A DNA stretch of 64,000 nucleotides, taken from NCBI RefSeq assembly GCF_002973595.1, contig NZ_PVEO01000005.1, positions 124,001-188,000 of the forward strand, written 5' to 3'. Below are positions 34,508-43,839 of this stretch, piece after piece. This DNA is from Jejuia pallidilutea (GTDB lineage Bacteria > Bacteroidota > Bacteroidia > Flavobacteriales > Flavobacteriaceae). Every line of letters begins with the position of its first letter. Position 1 is the first letter of the stretch. Position numbers and translations under genes: made by a program. Below the pieces are notes generated by a model, which saw only the letters and a list, made by a program, of their open reading frames with translations, was not told where the DNA came from and made no database searches.

Positions 34508-36598
34508 ATGAGCAAAGGAATTTACGTAGCTACCATCGAGCCAAACAGCGGCAAATCTGTTGTAGTACTAGGCTTAATGCGTATGCTACTGGGAAAAACT
34601 GCAAAAGTAGGTTATTTTAGACCAATAATTGAAGACACTAAAAACGGGGAACCAGATAACCATATTAATACCGTAGTGTCGTATTTTGAACTGGATATTA
34701 ACTACAAAAAAACGTTTGCATACAAAAGAAGTGAAGTTTTAGAATTATATAACAAAGGGAAATCTGGTGATGTAATAGATCATGTAATTAAAAGATACAA
34801 ATATCTAGAAGAACGTTTTGATATTGTATTGGTAGAAGGCACCGATTTTTCTCATGAAAATTCCAGTTTAGAGTTAGACATTAATATGCTAATTTCTAAA
34901 AACCTTGGTTTGCCTGTTATTATTGTTTCTAGAGGAGACGGACTTAATGTTTCTGAAATTGCCGATAACGTTCAAATCGCCCATGATACCTTTAAAGAAG
35001 AAGTAGATGTACTTTCTATAATGACTAATAAGGTAAAGCCTGAAGACACATTAAAATTAAAAGCTTTACTACAAACTAGAATTACTTCGGGAACCGATAT
35101 TACGGTAATACCAAAAGTTAAAAGCTTAGCGAGCCCAACCATAAAAGAAATTGTAAAAAAGCTTGAAGGTAATATTCTATTTGGGGAAGATTTAATTAAC
35201 AACCAATCTGAAAACTTTAGTGTTGGCGCTATGCAACTGCGCAATTACCTAACACATTTAAAGGAAAACGCCTTAGTTATTACACCTGGCGATAGAGCCG
35301 ATATTATTTTAGGCGCTTTACAGGCAAATATTTCTAAAAACTACCCTAAAATTTCTGGTATTGTTTTAACAGGCGGACTTATCCCAGAAGACCCAATTTT
35401 AAAATTAATAGAAGGTTTATCTAGCGTTGTTCCTATTATAAGCGTAAAACAAGGCACTTTTGCAGTTACCAATATTATTGGCAAAATTCGCTCTAAGATT
35501 TATGCTGAAAATACTGAAAAAATTGAAACCTCTATTGCTACTTTTGAAAAGCATGTAGATACCGATAAATTATCCGATGACTTAATTACATTCCAGTCTG
35601 ATATTTTCACCCCAAGAATGTTTCAATATAACTTATTGCAACGTGCATTAAGCAACAAAAAACACATTGTACTTCCAGAAGGCACTGATGAACGCGTATT
35701 AAGAGCTGCAGCAAGATTAATAGATGCCCAAGTTGTAGACTTAACCCTAATTGGAGATGAAACTATAATTAAGGAGCAAATTGAAAAATTAGATATTCCG
35801 TTAGATACTACACATATAAACATTGTATCACCTTTAAAATCACCTCATTTTGAAGATTACGCCAATACATTTTATGAGTTAAGAAAACATAAAAATGTAA
35901 ACCTAGACATGGCTAAAGATGCAATGGCAGACGTATCGTATTTTGCCACAATGATGATTTATAAAGGGCATGCAGACGGAATGGTATCGGGTGCGGTTCA
36001 CACAACAGCCCACACCCTACGTCCTGCGTTACAGTTTATAAAAACAAAACCAGGAGTTAACATTGTCTCTTCTGTATTCTTTATGTGTTTAGAAGATCGT
36101 GTTTCAGTTTTTGGTGATTGTGCCATAAATCCAAACCCAAATGCGGAACAATTGGCAGAAATTGCAATTTCATCAGCAAAAACTGCAAGAGATTTTGGCA
36201 TAGAGCCTAAAGTGGCCATGTTATCCTACTCTTCTGGAGCTTCAGGAAAAGGTGAAGATGTTGATAAAGTGAGAAAAGCTACCGAAATAGCCAAAGCTCA
36301 AGAACCCGAATTAAAAATAGAAGGCCCTATTCAATACGATGCTGCTGTAGACATGCGCATTGGTAAGAGCAAATTACCAAATTCTGAAGTTGCAGGACAA
36401 GCTAGCGTATTAATTTTCCCAGATTTAAACACAGGAAACAACACCTATAAAGCCGTACAACGTGAAACTGGAGCATTAGCTATTGGCCCAATGCTGCAAG
36501 GACTTAATAAACCGGTTAACGATTTAAGCAGAGGCTGTACTGCTGATGATATTTACAGCACCGTAATTATAACTGCCATACAAGCGCAAGACCTTTAA
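34508..36598 (+). CDS. pta: Phosphate acetyltransferase, 696 aa
   Basis: Interconverts acetyl-CoA and acetyl phosphate. It is the long form, with a P-loop-like N-terminal domain (ATIEPNSGKSVVVLGLMRML), a DRTGG domain in the middle (ALVITPGDRADIIL and GIVLTGG) and a C-terminal catalytic PTA domain from about residue 370 (FQYNLLQRALSNKKHIVLPEGTDERVLRAA, LSYSSGASGKG, FPDLNTGNNTYKAVQR). The long N-terminus serves as a regulatory region in related enzymes. It is directly followed by ackA. Confidence 0.96.
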   Translation: MSKGIYVATIEPNSGKSVVVLGLMRMLLGKTAKVGYFRPIIEDTKNGEPDNHINTVVSYFELDINYKKTFAYKRSEVLELYNKGKSGDVIDHVIKRYKYLEERFDIVLVEGTDFSHENSSLELDINMLISKNLGLPVIIVSRGDGLNVSEIADNVQIAHDTFKEEVDVLSIMTNKVKPEDTLKLKALLQTRITSGTDITVIPKVKSLASPTIKEIVKKLEGNILFGEDLINNQSENFSVGAMQLRNYLTHLKENALVITPGDRADIILGALQANISKNYPKISGIVLTGGLIPEDPILKLIEGLSSVVPIISVKQGTFAVTNIIGKIRSKIYAENTEKIETSIATFEKHVDTDKLSDDLITFQSDIFTPRMFQYNLLQRALSNKKHIVLPEGTDERVLRAAARLIDAQVVDLTLIGDETIIKEQIEKLDIPLDTTHINIVSPLKSPHFEDYANTFYELRKHKNVNLDMAKDAMADVSYFATMMIYKGHADGMVSGAVHTTAHTLRPALQFIKTKPGVNIVSSVFFMCLEDRVSVFGDCAINPNPNAEQLAEIAISSAKTARDFGIEPKVAMLSYSSGASGKGEDVDKVRKATEIAKAQEPELKIEGPIQYDAAVDMRIGKSKLPNSEVAGQASVLIFPDLNTGNNTYKAVQRETGALAIGPMLQGLNKPVNDLSRGCTADDIYSTVIITAIQAQDL

Positions 36599-36599
36599 T

Positions 36600-37802
36600 A
36601 TGCAAGTACTAGTTTTAAACTCAGGGAGTTCATCGTTAAAATTTCAATTATTTTTAATGCCAGAAGCTAAAATTTTATGCTCTGGTATTATAGAACGTAT
36701 TGGTTTTGAAGATGCTAAATTTAAATTTAAAACCGAAAAAAACACCATTGAAATAGTTACCCCTATTCCAAATCATAAAGTAGGCCTAGAGCTTGTTTCT
36801 AAACAATTATTAGATACAGAAACAGGAATTATTAAATCTACTGATGATATTGATATTGTTGGGCATCGTGTAGTGCATGGTGGCAAATATTTTAGTAATA
36901 CCACCGAAATTACTGAAACGGTTAAAGAAAAAATAAAAGCTTTATCATCTTTAGCGCCATTGCACAACCCGCCAAACCTTGAAGGTATAGAGGTTGCAGA
37001 AACTATTTTTCCTAATGCAAAACAGGTTGCTGTTTTCGATACGGCATTTCATCAAAGTATCCCTGAATATGCGTATAAATATGCCATTCCTAATAAATAT
37101 TCTGAAGAAGATAGTATTAGGTTATACGGATTTCATGGTACAAGCCACAAATATGTGTCTGAAAAAGCTATTGAATACTTAGGGAAAGACCATTCTAAAA
37201 TCATTACCATACACTTAGGTAATGGTTGTAGCATGACTGCGGTTAAGGATGGCAAAAGTATAGACCATTCTTTAGGGTTTTCTCCTGTAAACGGATTGAT
37301 AATGGGTACACGCTCTGGAGATATCGATCAATCTATCATTTTTCATTTAGCAAAAAAATACAACTACACTTTAGAAGAGATAAATACCATGCTTCAAAAA
37401 AAGAGTGGCATGATAGGCTTAACAGGATTTAGCGATTTAAGAGATATTCTTTCTGAAGCAGAAAAAGGGAATAAAGACTGCAAGTTAGCATTAGAAATGA
37501 GTGCTTACCGCATAAAAAAATACATAGGTAGTTATGCTGCCATTTTGAACGGACTAGATGCTATTGTATTTACAGCTGGTATTGGAGAAAACTCTCCACC
37601 AATGCGAAAACTTGTTTGTACGGATTTAGACTATTTAGGAATAGCCATTGATGACGACAAGAACCAAATAAGATCTGATGCGTTGAATGATATAAGTGCT
37701 GAAACAGCGAAAGTTAAAGTATTGGTAATTCCAACTAACGAAGAATTGGAAATTGCTAAACAGTCTGTTAGCTTATTCAAAAACGAGTCGTCCTTTATAT
37801 AG
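36600..37802 (+). CDS. ackA: Acetate kinase, 400 aa
   Basis: Makes acetate and ATP from acetyl phosphate. The pattern NSGSSSLKFQLF, HRVVHGG, FDTAFHQ, GFHGTSHKY, HLGNGCS, GTRSGDID and AGIGENSP covers the full active site, and 400 aa is normal. It starts one base after the pta stop, so the two are coupled. Its last 30 bases overlap the end of the DUF2807 gene on the other strand, and a candidate terminator for ackA lies inside that gene. Confidence 0.97.
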   Translation: MQVLVLNSGSSSLKFQLFLMPEAKILCSGIIERIGFEDAKFKFKTEKNTIEIVTPIPNHKVGLELVSKQLLDTETGIIKSTDDIDIVGHRVVHGGKYFSNTTEITETVKEKIKALSSLAPLHNPPNLEGIEVAETIFPNAKQVAVFDTAFHQSIPEYAYKYAIPNKYSEEDSIRLYGFHGTSHKYVSEKAIEYLGKDHSKIITIHLGNGCSMTAVKDGKSIDHSLGFSPVNGLIMGTRSGDIDQSIIFHLAKKYNYTLEEINTMLQKKSGMIGLTGFSDLRDILSEAEKGNKDCKLALEMSAYRIKKYIGSYAAILNGLDAIVFTAGIGENSPPMRKLVCTDLDYLGIAIDDDKNQIRSDALNDISAETAKVKVLVIPTNEELEIAKQSVSLFKNESSFI

Positions 37803-38519
37803 TTCATCAACGTCAACAACAGGAGGTCTGCTAACACAAATAACATTACCGGTACCAGAAATTGTACCGGTAATTTCTTGTTGTGCATTTACTATCATAT
37901 CGTTTGAGCTTCTGTTCCATAACCTAACTTTTTGAGCAACTAAATTATGTCCTTCAAAACGCGAAGTACCTGCTGCGAAAGTAATATTCAAATTATCGGT
38001 TTTTCCGCTTATAAAAGCATTCGATAAATTGTTAAATACAATTCGTAAATCACTATTATCAATTTCTAAATTAAAGTTAGCGCTGGTAAAAGTATCTGGC
38101 GCGCCAAAATCTTCAGATAAAATGGTTAAGCTTGGGTATGTTAAAACACCATAAGAACTTATATTGTATTGTGTAGAACTTCTAATTTCCGTAATGTTGG
38201 GCGAAGTAACATATACTTTTGTAATGCCGTAATTCCGCACATAGTTACATGTGTTATTATCTGTTAAAACCAATCTGTTTTCAATAACTTCAACAGTAAT
38301 ATCATTTATTAAATTTTCACCAGTCTCTACAACTACGGTTTGAATTGCCCCCTGTTTTACAATCAACTCAATATCCCTATTTACCAATATTTTATCAAAC
38401 GCTGAAACAGAGACTTCTTGTTGCACTATTTGTCCAGCTTTCTGAAAACAATCCCCAGCATTTTCACTATCGCATGCAAACACTAAAAATAAAACTGCTA
38501 TGTATTTTAATAACTTCAT
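37773..38519 (-). CDS. DUF2807 head-GIN-domain lipoprotein, 248 aa
   Basis: A lipobox (FLVFAC, C16) anchors the protein. The rest is a beta-helix-like repetitive fold with short strands such as FDKILVNRDIELIVKQG, LINDITVEVIENRLVL, NISSYGVL and LNITFAAGTSRFEG, matching the DUF2807 family common in Bacteroidota, which may be adhesin-like. It overlaps the start-side gene by four bases (with the acyloxyacyl hydrolase-like gene upstream) and converges into ackA. The function is unknown. Confidence 0.83.
   Translation of the reverse strand: MKLLKYIAVLFLVFACDSENAGDCFQKAGQIVQQEVSVSAFDKILVNRDIELIVKQGAIQTVVVETGENLINDITVEVIENRLVLTDNNTCNYVRNYGITKVYVTSPNITEIRSSTQYNISSYGVLTYPSLTILSEDFGAPDTFTSANFNLEIDNSDLRIVFNNLSNAFISGKTDNLNITFAAGTSRFEGHNLVAQKVRLWNRSSNDMIVNAQQEITGTISGTGNVICVSRPPVVDVDELYKGRLVFE
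37845..37880 (+). terminator. Candidate terminator for pta-ackA within the opposing gene
   Basis: ATTACCGGTAC (37845-37855) and GTACCGGTAAT (37864-37874) form an 11-bp perfect stem with an 8-nt loop, followed by a weak T-rich stretch (TTCTTGTTG). It lies 43 bases after the ackA stop, inside the DUF2807 coding region. Confidence 0.5.
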
Positions 38520-39613
38520 AATCTAATACCTACTCCCAATGCAACAGCCTCAGCCTTTGCTCCGTGAGATTTTAAAGTTAGCGCTCCAAACCAATTTTTA
38601 GTAAAATATCGTTTTAAACCAATACGTAAATAGGTACGTCCTTCAAAATCAAAGGGGTAATATACGTAATACCCAAACTGGGTGACCAACGACATTTTAT
38701 TTATAAATAATTCATGACCTGCAAAAACACCAACGCGCTTATAATCTTCCTCTCCCGAAACGTTCTCCTCTGGAAAAGACACACTTTTAAAATGAATAAG
38801 TTCCTTTAAAAAATTTGAAAAAAACACATCTGCACCAAACTGTAATGCACTTTTGCGGTTAATACGTTTATCTGCATATGTGGAAACTACATAAAACGGA
38901 AACTGCCCACTGCCAACAATATCGCTCTCATTAATACCACTTCTAAATACCAAATTGTATCGTATTGGTTCCTTGAATTTTCTGTCAGAATCATCTAAAG
39001 TGTATTGATATTCGGGATCCTCGTCATCCAAACTGTATGTAAGCCCTAAATTTAACGCAAGAGTATTGGTACTTGCATTTGGTGCTTTAACATTAGCATT
39101 AGAGTAATGAATTAAAGAGAAACCTGCTTGCACACCAAACCTATCAAAAATACGTTCCTTCTTATAGCTTAGCATCACAATCGTGCTGCTCATTATCCGT
39201 GTACCGTAAGCTATATTTCTAAAATTAGTATCTTTATTGTAAGCCTCCTCAGCATATGCCAAACCTTGACCAATTCTAAACATAAGGTTACGCTTAAAAA
39301 AATAAAAATTATAATGTGCGTATAGAGAAGAGACCGAACCCAAAACTGGATTTTTCATGTTTTGATAAGCATATGTTACACCATAATCTGGATAATTATA
39401 GCGTTGCTCCCAATCTTTAAACCCAAATGTTTTTTTATTCCAACTTAAAATATAACCTTCTGGATGGCCTTGTATTAAATGTAAAATATCGCTATTGTGC
39501 AGAGCAATATTTCCTTTAAAATAATTAAAGTCTAAATAAGAGGTATTAGTTTTATCTTGTGCTAAGGTAAATGCACAAATAAAACAAAATACACTGGTGT
39601 AGATAAACTTCAT
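38516..39613 (-). CDS. Acyloxyacyl hydrolase / PagL-like outer-membrane protein, 365 aa
   Basis: A signal peptide (ending TLAQDK) precedes a beta-barrel-type protein rich in aromatic residues and ending with a beta strand (VALGVGIRL). The segment SLIHYSNANVKAPNASTNTL resembles the PagL lipid A 3-O-deacylase motif, with a His-Ser pair near residues 165-175. PagL enzymes remodel lipid A in the outer membrane, so this may deacylate lipid A or a related glycolipid. The stop overlaps the DUF2807 start by four bases. It lies downstream of metF. Confidence 0.75.
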   Translation of the reverse strand: MKFIYTSVFCFICAFTLAQDKTNTSYLDFNYFKGNIALHNSDILHLIQGHPEGYILSWNKKTFGFKDWEQRYNYPDYGVTYAYQNMKNPVLGSVSSLYAHYNFYFFKRNLMFRIGQGLAYAEEAYNKDTNFRNIAYGTRIMSSTIVMLSYKKERIFDRFGVQAGFSLIHYSNANVKAPNASTNTLALNLGLTYSLDDEDPEYQYTLDDSDRKFKEPIRYNLVFRSGINESDIVGSGQFPFYVVSTYADKRINRKSALQFGADVFFSNFLKELIHFKSVSFPEENVSGEEDYKRVGVFAGHELFINKMSLVTQFGYYVYYPFDFEGRTYLRIGLKRYFTKNWFGALTLKSHGAKAEAVALGVGIRL

Positions 39614-39647
39614 TCTGGGGTTTTACACAACAAATGTAATAGAATAT

Positions 39648-40604
39648 TTAAAACAATGCTTCGGCAACTGCCTTTATATTATCGCTTTTCCCCATAGAAT
39701 AGTAATGCAATACAGGAACACCAAAATCCAACAACTCCTTAGACTGTTGTATGGCAAACTCTATCCCAACCTGTCTCACTGCTTTATTATCCTTACACGC
39801 CTCTACAGCATCAATTAAATCCTGTGGTAAATCTATTTTAAATACTTGTGGCAACAACTGTAAATGCCGTTTTACAGCAATAGGCTTAATACCCGGTATA
39901 ATAGGCACATCAATCCCTATCTCCCTTGCTTTCTTAACAAACTCAAAATACTTACTATTATCAAAAAACATTTGTGTTACCACATAGTCTGCGCCAGCAT
40001 CAACCTTGGCTTTTAAACGTTTTAAATCTGTTATTAAAGAAGGGGCTTCCATATGTTTTTCTGGGTAACCCGCTACGCCTATACAAAAATCAGAATTACT
40101 TTCTACCACAACATCGTCGTGCAAATACTTACCCCTGTTTAGTTTTGCTATTTGCGCCACCAGTTCGCTAGCATAGGCATGCCCACCTTCACAAGGTTTA
40201 AAATACGCTTCTTCTTTCATAGAGTCGCCACGAAGCGCCATAACATTATCCAACCCTAAATAATGGCAATCTACCAGCACATATTCCGTTTCCTCTTTGG
40301 TAAAACCACCACATAACAAATGGGGTATTGCATCCACATTATATTTATGCATAATAGACGCACAAATACCCACCGTGCCTGGGCGCATGCGTGTAATACG
40401 TTTATCCAAAAGCCCGTTGCCCCTATCTATATATACATATTCCTCACGTGAGGTAGTAACATCAATAAAAGGTGGCTTAAATTCCATTAGCGGATCTATA
40501 TTGTTGTATAAATCCTGAATATTCTTTCCCTTCTTAGGTGGTATAACCTCAAACGAAAACAATGTTTTTCCGTTGGCATTTTTTATGTGATCTGTTACTT
40601 TCAT
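39648..40604 (-). CDS. metF: Methylenetetrahydrofolate reductase, 318 aa
   Basis: Reduces 5,10-methylene-THF to 5-methyl-THF, the methyl donor for MetH. The start MKVTDHIKNANGKTLFSFEVIPPKKG (FSFEfFPPK motif) plus VTTSREEY, HLLCGG, DNVMALRGD, FCIGVAGYPEKH and DYVVTQMFFDN are the FAD and substrate-binding blocks. Length is normal for the bacterial form. It is last in a methionine gene run with the two metH parts, with a repeat-filled gap between. Confidence 0.95.
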   Translation of the reverse strand: MKVTDHIKNANGKTLFSFEVIPPKKGKNIQDLYNNIDPLMEFKPPFIDVTTSREEYVYIDRGNGLLDKRITRMRPGTVGICASIMHKYNVDAIPHLLCGGFTKEETEYVLVDCHYLGLDNVMALRGDSMKEEAYFKPCEGGHAYASELVAQIAKLNRGKYLHDDVVVESNSDFCIGVAGYPEKHMEAPSLITDLKRLKAKVDAGADYVVTQMFFDNSKYFEFVKKAREIGIDVPIIPGIKPIAVKRHLQLLPQVFKIDLPQDLIDAVEACKDNKAVRQVGIEFAIQQSKELLDFGVPVLHYYSMGKSDNIKAVAEALF

Positions 40605-40612
40605 TCCCTAAA

Positions 40613-40627
40613 CCCCCAAAAGGGGAC
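40613..40627. repeat. CCCCCAAAAGGGGA palindromic repeat
   Basis: CCCTAAACCCCCAAAAGGGGACTTT just upstream of the metF start is a member of the same short palindrome family as at 48523 and 49335. It lies within ten bases of the ATG. Confidence 0.55.
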
Positions 40628-40658
40628 TTTTAATTAGTTAATATTATTATTATTTTTT

Positions 40659-40779
40659 GGACGTTACCCTACGCTCATACCTACAAGGTAAAAAAACCTT
40701 GCAGGATCGCTTCGGGTCGGGCTATCCGTTACAAGTCCTCGCTGCGCTGTGGGCTTTCCACTACTATCCCTAACGCGCC
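40659..40779 (+). repeat. Dispersed intergenic repeat element, copy 2
   Basis: Begins GGACGTTACCC, contains a CCTACAAGG/CCTTGCAGG hairpin (40680-40705), then GGGTCGGGCTATCCG, and ends CTATCCCTAACGCGCC. It fits the same ordered blocks as the copies at 19341, 46656, 59098 and 62903 but has a shorter middle. The remaining gap before metH also holds a TCCCGATA/TATCGGGA palindrome at 40802-40819. Confidence 0.65.
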
Positions 40780-40801
40780 ACTCAAACGCTAGCCTCTCCT
40801 A

Positions 40802-40819
40802 TCCCGATAACTATCGGGA
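40802..40819. repeat. TCCCGATAACTATCGGGA palindrome
   Basis: One of three copies in the window (others at 51704 and 63295) of an 18-bp palindrome; here one base departs from symmetry. Confidence 0.6.
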
Positions 40820-40831
40820 AGGAGGAGCTAC

Positions 40832-43504
40832 CTACTCCGCCAAATTAGGATGCAACCACTTTCTGGCTTTTTCTTTAGAAATACCTTTTCTAACAGCATA
40901 ATCGGTTAATTGGTCGTCTGTTATTTTACCCAAACCAAAATACTTCGCCTCGGGATTTGCAAAATAATACCCCGAAACTGCTGCCGCTGGCCACATGGCT
41001 AAACTTTCGGTTAGCGTTACACCTATTAATTTTTCAACCTCTAGTAAATCCCAAATCGTTTCCTTTTCTAAATGATCAGGACATGCAGGATATCCTGGTG
41101 CAGGACGTATGCCCTTGTAACTTTCCTTAATTAAATCGGCATTACTTAAATCCTCATTTTCGGCATAGCCCCAATGTTTTGTTCGTACATCTTTATGCAA
41201 ATATTCCGCAAAAGCCTCCGCAAATCTATCGGCTATGGCTTGCACCATAATGGCATTGTAATCATCTTCCTTTTCCCTATAACTATCTGCTAACTCTTGA
41301 GCTCCAAAAACACCTACGCAAAACGCACCTACATAATCGGTTTTACCAGAATGTTTTGGTGCTATAAAATCTGCCAAAGCAATATTAGGAATACCTTCGC
41401 GTTTTTTTAATTGCTGGCGTAAGGTTCTAAACACTGCTATTTCTTCCCCTTTTTTCTGAACAGAAATATCATCATCATTTATGGTATTAGCTTCAAATAA
41501 TCCAAATACCGCTTTTGGTTTTAACAGTTGTTTAGCTATAATATGCTGCACCATCTCTTGGGCATCATTAAAAAGTTGTACTGCTTGTTCCCCTACAACA
41601 TCATCCTTTAAAATATCAGGATATTTGCCATGTAAATCCCAACTTCTAAAAAACGGACTCCAATCTATAAATGGTAACAGTTCCTTTAAACTTAATTGTT
41701 TTAAAACCTGTACTCCCATTGCCTTGGGTTTTACAATCTCAGAAGTGTCCCAATCTATTGTGTACTTTCTTTGGCGCGCTTCATGAATTGAAATATACGA
41801 TTTCTCTTTACCGCGTTTTAAAAACTTAGTTCTAAATTCGTCATAATTCTTTTTCAATTCTGCAACATAGGCGCTAGACGATTTTTTATTCAATAAATCA
41901 CCAACTACAGTTACTGCCCTAGACGCATCATTTACATGAACTACAGCATTTTTATATTGCGTATCTATCTTAACCGCTGTGTGAGCTTTTGATGTTGTTG
42001 CACCACCAATAAGCAACGGCAATTCAAAATTCTGGCGTTGCATTTCCTTTGCCAAATACACCATTTCATCAAGTGATGGTGTAATTAAGCCCGATAACCC
42101 AATGGCATCTACACGTTCGCTTATAGCCGTTTCAATAATTTTTTCAGGGGGCACCATAACGCCTAAATCTACAATCTCGTAATTATTACAAGCTAAAACT
42201 ACACTCACAATATTTTTACCAATATCGTGCACATCTCCTTTTACGGTTGCCATTAGTATTTTACCAACAGGCTCCGATTTATCGGTTTTTTCAGCTTCAA
42301 TAAACGGATTTAAGTAGGCCACTGCCTTTTTCATTACTCGGGCAGATTTTACAACCTGAGGCAGGAACATTTTACCAGCTCCAAACAAATCGCCTACCAC
42401 ATTCATGCCTATCATTAAATGGCCTTCAATAACATCAATAGGTTTTTCGGCCTCTTGTCGCGCTTGCTCTATATCTTCTATAATAAACGCATCAATTCCT
42501 TTAACCAGGGCATGTGTAATTCTATCTTGCAAGGCATTTTCGCGCCACGATAAATCCACCGTTTTTTCGGCTTTAGAGCCTTTTACGGTTTCGGCAAATT
42601 CTAATAAGCGCTCTGTAGCATCATCGCGTCTGTCTAGTATTACATCCTCTACATGTTCTAATAAATCCTTCGGAATATCATCATATACTTCCAACATTGT
42701 AGGGTTTACAATACCCATATTCATTCCATTTTGAATGGCATGGTATAAAAATACGGAGTGCATCGCTTCACGAACACCATTATTTCCTCTAAACGAAAAA
42801 GACACGTTACTTACACCTCCACTTACAGAAACATTCTCTAGATTTTCGCGAACCCAACGTGTGGCTTCTATAAAATCTATGGCATTTCTGCGGTGTTCTT
42901 CCATACCTGTAGCCACAGGAAATATATTTAAATCGAAAATAATATCCTCGGAAGGAAAGCCTACTTTGTTTACTAAAATATCGTAAGAGCGTTTTGCAAT
43001 CTCAATACGCCTTTCGTAATTATCGGCTTGCCCAATCTCATCAAAAGCCATCACAATTACCGCAGCACCATATCTCTTAATTTGAGTGGCTTCCCAGATA
43101 AACTTGTCTTCACCTTCTTTTAAAGAGATAGAATTCACTACACATTTACCTTGCACCACTTGAAGACCAGCTTCAATAATTTCCCATTTGGAAGAATCTA
43201 TCATGATGGGTACGCGACAAATATCAGGTTCGGCAGCAATAAGGTTTAAAAACTTCACCATAGCCTCTTTCCCGTCTATAAGTCCGTCATCAAAATTAAT
43301 ATCGATTATTTGCGCACCACCGTCTACCTGATGGCGTGCAATATCTAGAGCTTCATCAAATTTCTCTTCTTTAATTAATCGTAAAAATTTTCGAGAACCT
43401 GCTACGTTAGTACGCTCTCCTACATTTATAAAATTGCTGTTTTCATTTAAAACCAAAGGTTCTAAACCAGACAATTTCATGTATTTCGTTTGTTTTATTT
43501 TCAT
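40832..43504 (-). CDS. metH: Methionine synthase, cobalamin-dependent, C-terminal module (890 aa)
   Basis: Contains the pterin-binding domain ([33 protein letters not shown]), the cobalamin-binding domain ([10 protein letters not shown] with the cobalt-binding His, and [13 protein letters not shown]) and the C-terminal reactivation domain ([14 protein letters not shown]-type signature, here [12 protein letters not shown]). The homocysteine-binding module is a separate gene (43840-44859). A second in-frame ATG eight codons in (MKLSGLEPL) is an alternative start. Together with that module and MetF it completes the methyl-THF route to methionine. Confidence 0.93.
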   Translation of the reverse strand: MKIKQTKYMKLSGLEPLVLNENSNFINVGERTNVAGSRKFLRLIKEEKFDEALDIARHQVDGGAQIIDINFDDGLIDGKEAMVKFLNLIAAEPDICRVPIMIDSSKWEIIEAGLQVVQGKCVVNSISLKEGEDKFIWEATQIKRYGAAVIVMAFDEIGQADNYERRIEIAKRSYDILVNKVGFPSEDIIFDLNIFPVATGMEEHRRNAIDFIEATRWVRENLENVSVSGGVSNVSFSFRGNNGVREAMHSVFLYHAIQNGMNMGIVNPTMLEVYDDIPKDLLEHVEDVILDRRDDATERLLEFAETVKGSKAEKTVDLSWRENALQDRITHALVKGIDAFIIEDIEQARQEAEKPIDVIEGHLMIGMNVVGDLFGAGKMFLPQVVKSARVMKKAVAYLNPFIEAEKTDKSEPVGKILMATVKGDVHDIGKNIVSVVLACNNYEIVDLGVMVPPEKIIETAISERVDAIGLSGLITPSLDEMVYLAKEMQRQNFELPLLIGGATTSKAHTAVKIDTQYKNAVVHVNDASRAVTVVGDLLNKKSSSAYVAELKKNYDEFRTKFLKRGKEKSYISIHEARQRKYTIDWDTSEIVKPKAMGVQVLKQLSLKELLPFIDWSPFFRSWDLHGKYPDILKDDVVGEQAVQLFNDAQEMVQHIIAKQLLKPKAVFGLFEANTINDDDISVQKKGEEIAVFRTLRQQLKKREGIPNIALADFIAPKHSGKTDYVGAFCVGVFGAQELADSYREKEDDYNAIMVQAIADRFAEAFAEYLHKDVRTKHWGYAENEDLSNADLIKESYKGIRPAPGYPACPDHLEKETIWDLLEVEKLIGVTLTESLAMWPAAAVSGYYFANPEAKYFGLGKITDDQLTDYAVRKGISKEKARKWLHPNLAE

Positions 43505-43507
43505 AAG

Positions 43508-43535
43508 CCTCTCCCAATCCCGCCTTGGGCGGGAC
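43508..43535. repeat. CCCGCC/GGGCGG palindromic repeat before metH
   Basis: CTCTCCCAATCCCGCCTTGGGCGGGACT follows the common CCTCnCAATCCCG ... CGGGA layout also seen at 54010 and 62804. It sits just upstream of the metH C-module start. Confidence 0.55.
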
Positions 43536-43556
43536 TAATGCAGATTTATCTTTTAT

Positions 43557-43835
43557 TTATAATGCTTTAACTGCTGAAAACGGGTCATTAAAATGGTGCA
43601 GTAATGCTTTCCATTCTTGATATTCACCTGTCTTCCGAAATCCAATTTCATGGTCTTCAATTGTTTCCCAGTTTACTAATAATATATGTTTATTTTCTTT
43701 CTCTATACACTTTTTCAGTTGATGCAAAATGTAACCTTTTATTGAAGATATGATCTTTTTAGCCTTTTGAAAATTGATTTCAAATTCATCAGAAAGACCT
43801 GCTTTGATATTTAATATGGTTACTTCTAGAATCAT
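43557..43835 (-). CDS. Antibiotic-biosynthesis-monooxygenase (ABM) domain protein, 92 aa
   Basis: A small dimeric alpha/beta-barrel-type protein: MILEVTILNIKAGLSDEFEINF, a Lys-rich helix, GYILHQLKKCIEKENKHILLVNWETIEDHE. The layout (two strands with a helix between and the phrase ILLVNWE) matches the ABM domain. It lies between the two halves of methionine synthase, four bases after the N-module stop and 52 bases before the C-module start. That suggests co-transcription, although no known reaction links the two. The substrate is unknown. Confidence 0.78.
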   Translation of the reverse strand: MILEVTILNIKAGLSDEFEINFQKAKKIISSIKGYILHQLKKCIEKENKHILLVNWETIEDHEIGFRKTGEYQEWKALLHHFNDPFSAVKAL

Positions 43836-43839
43836 AACT

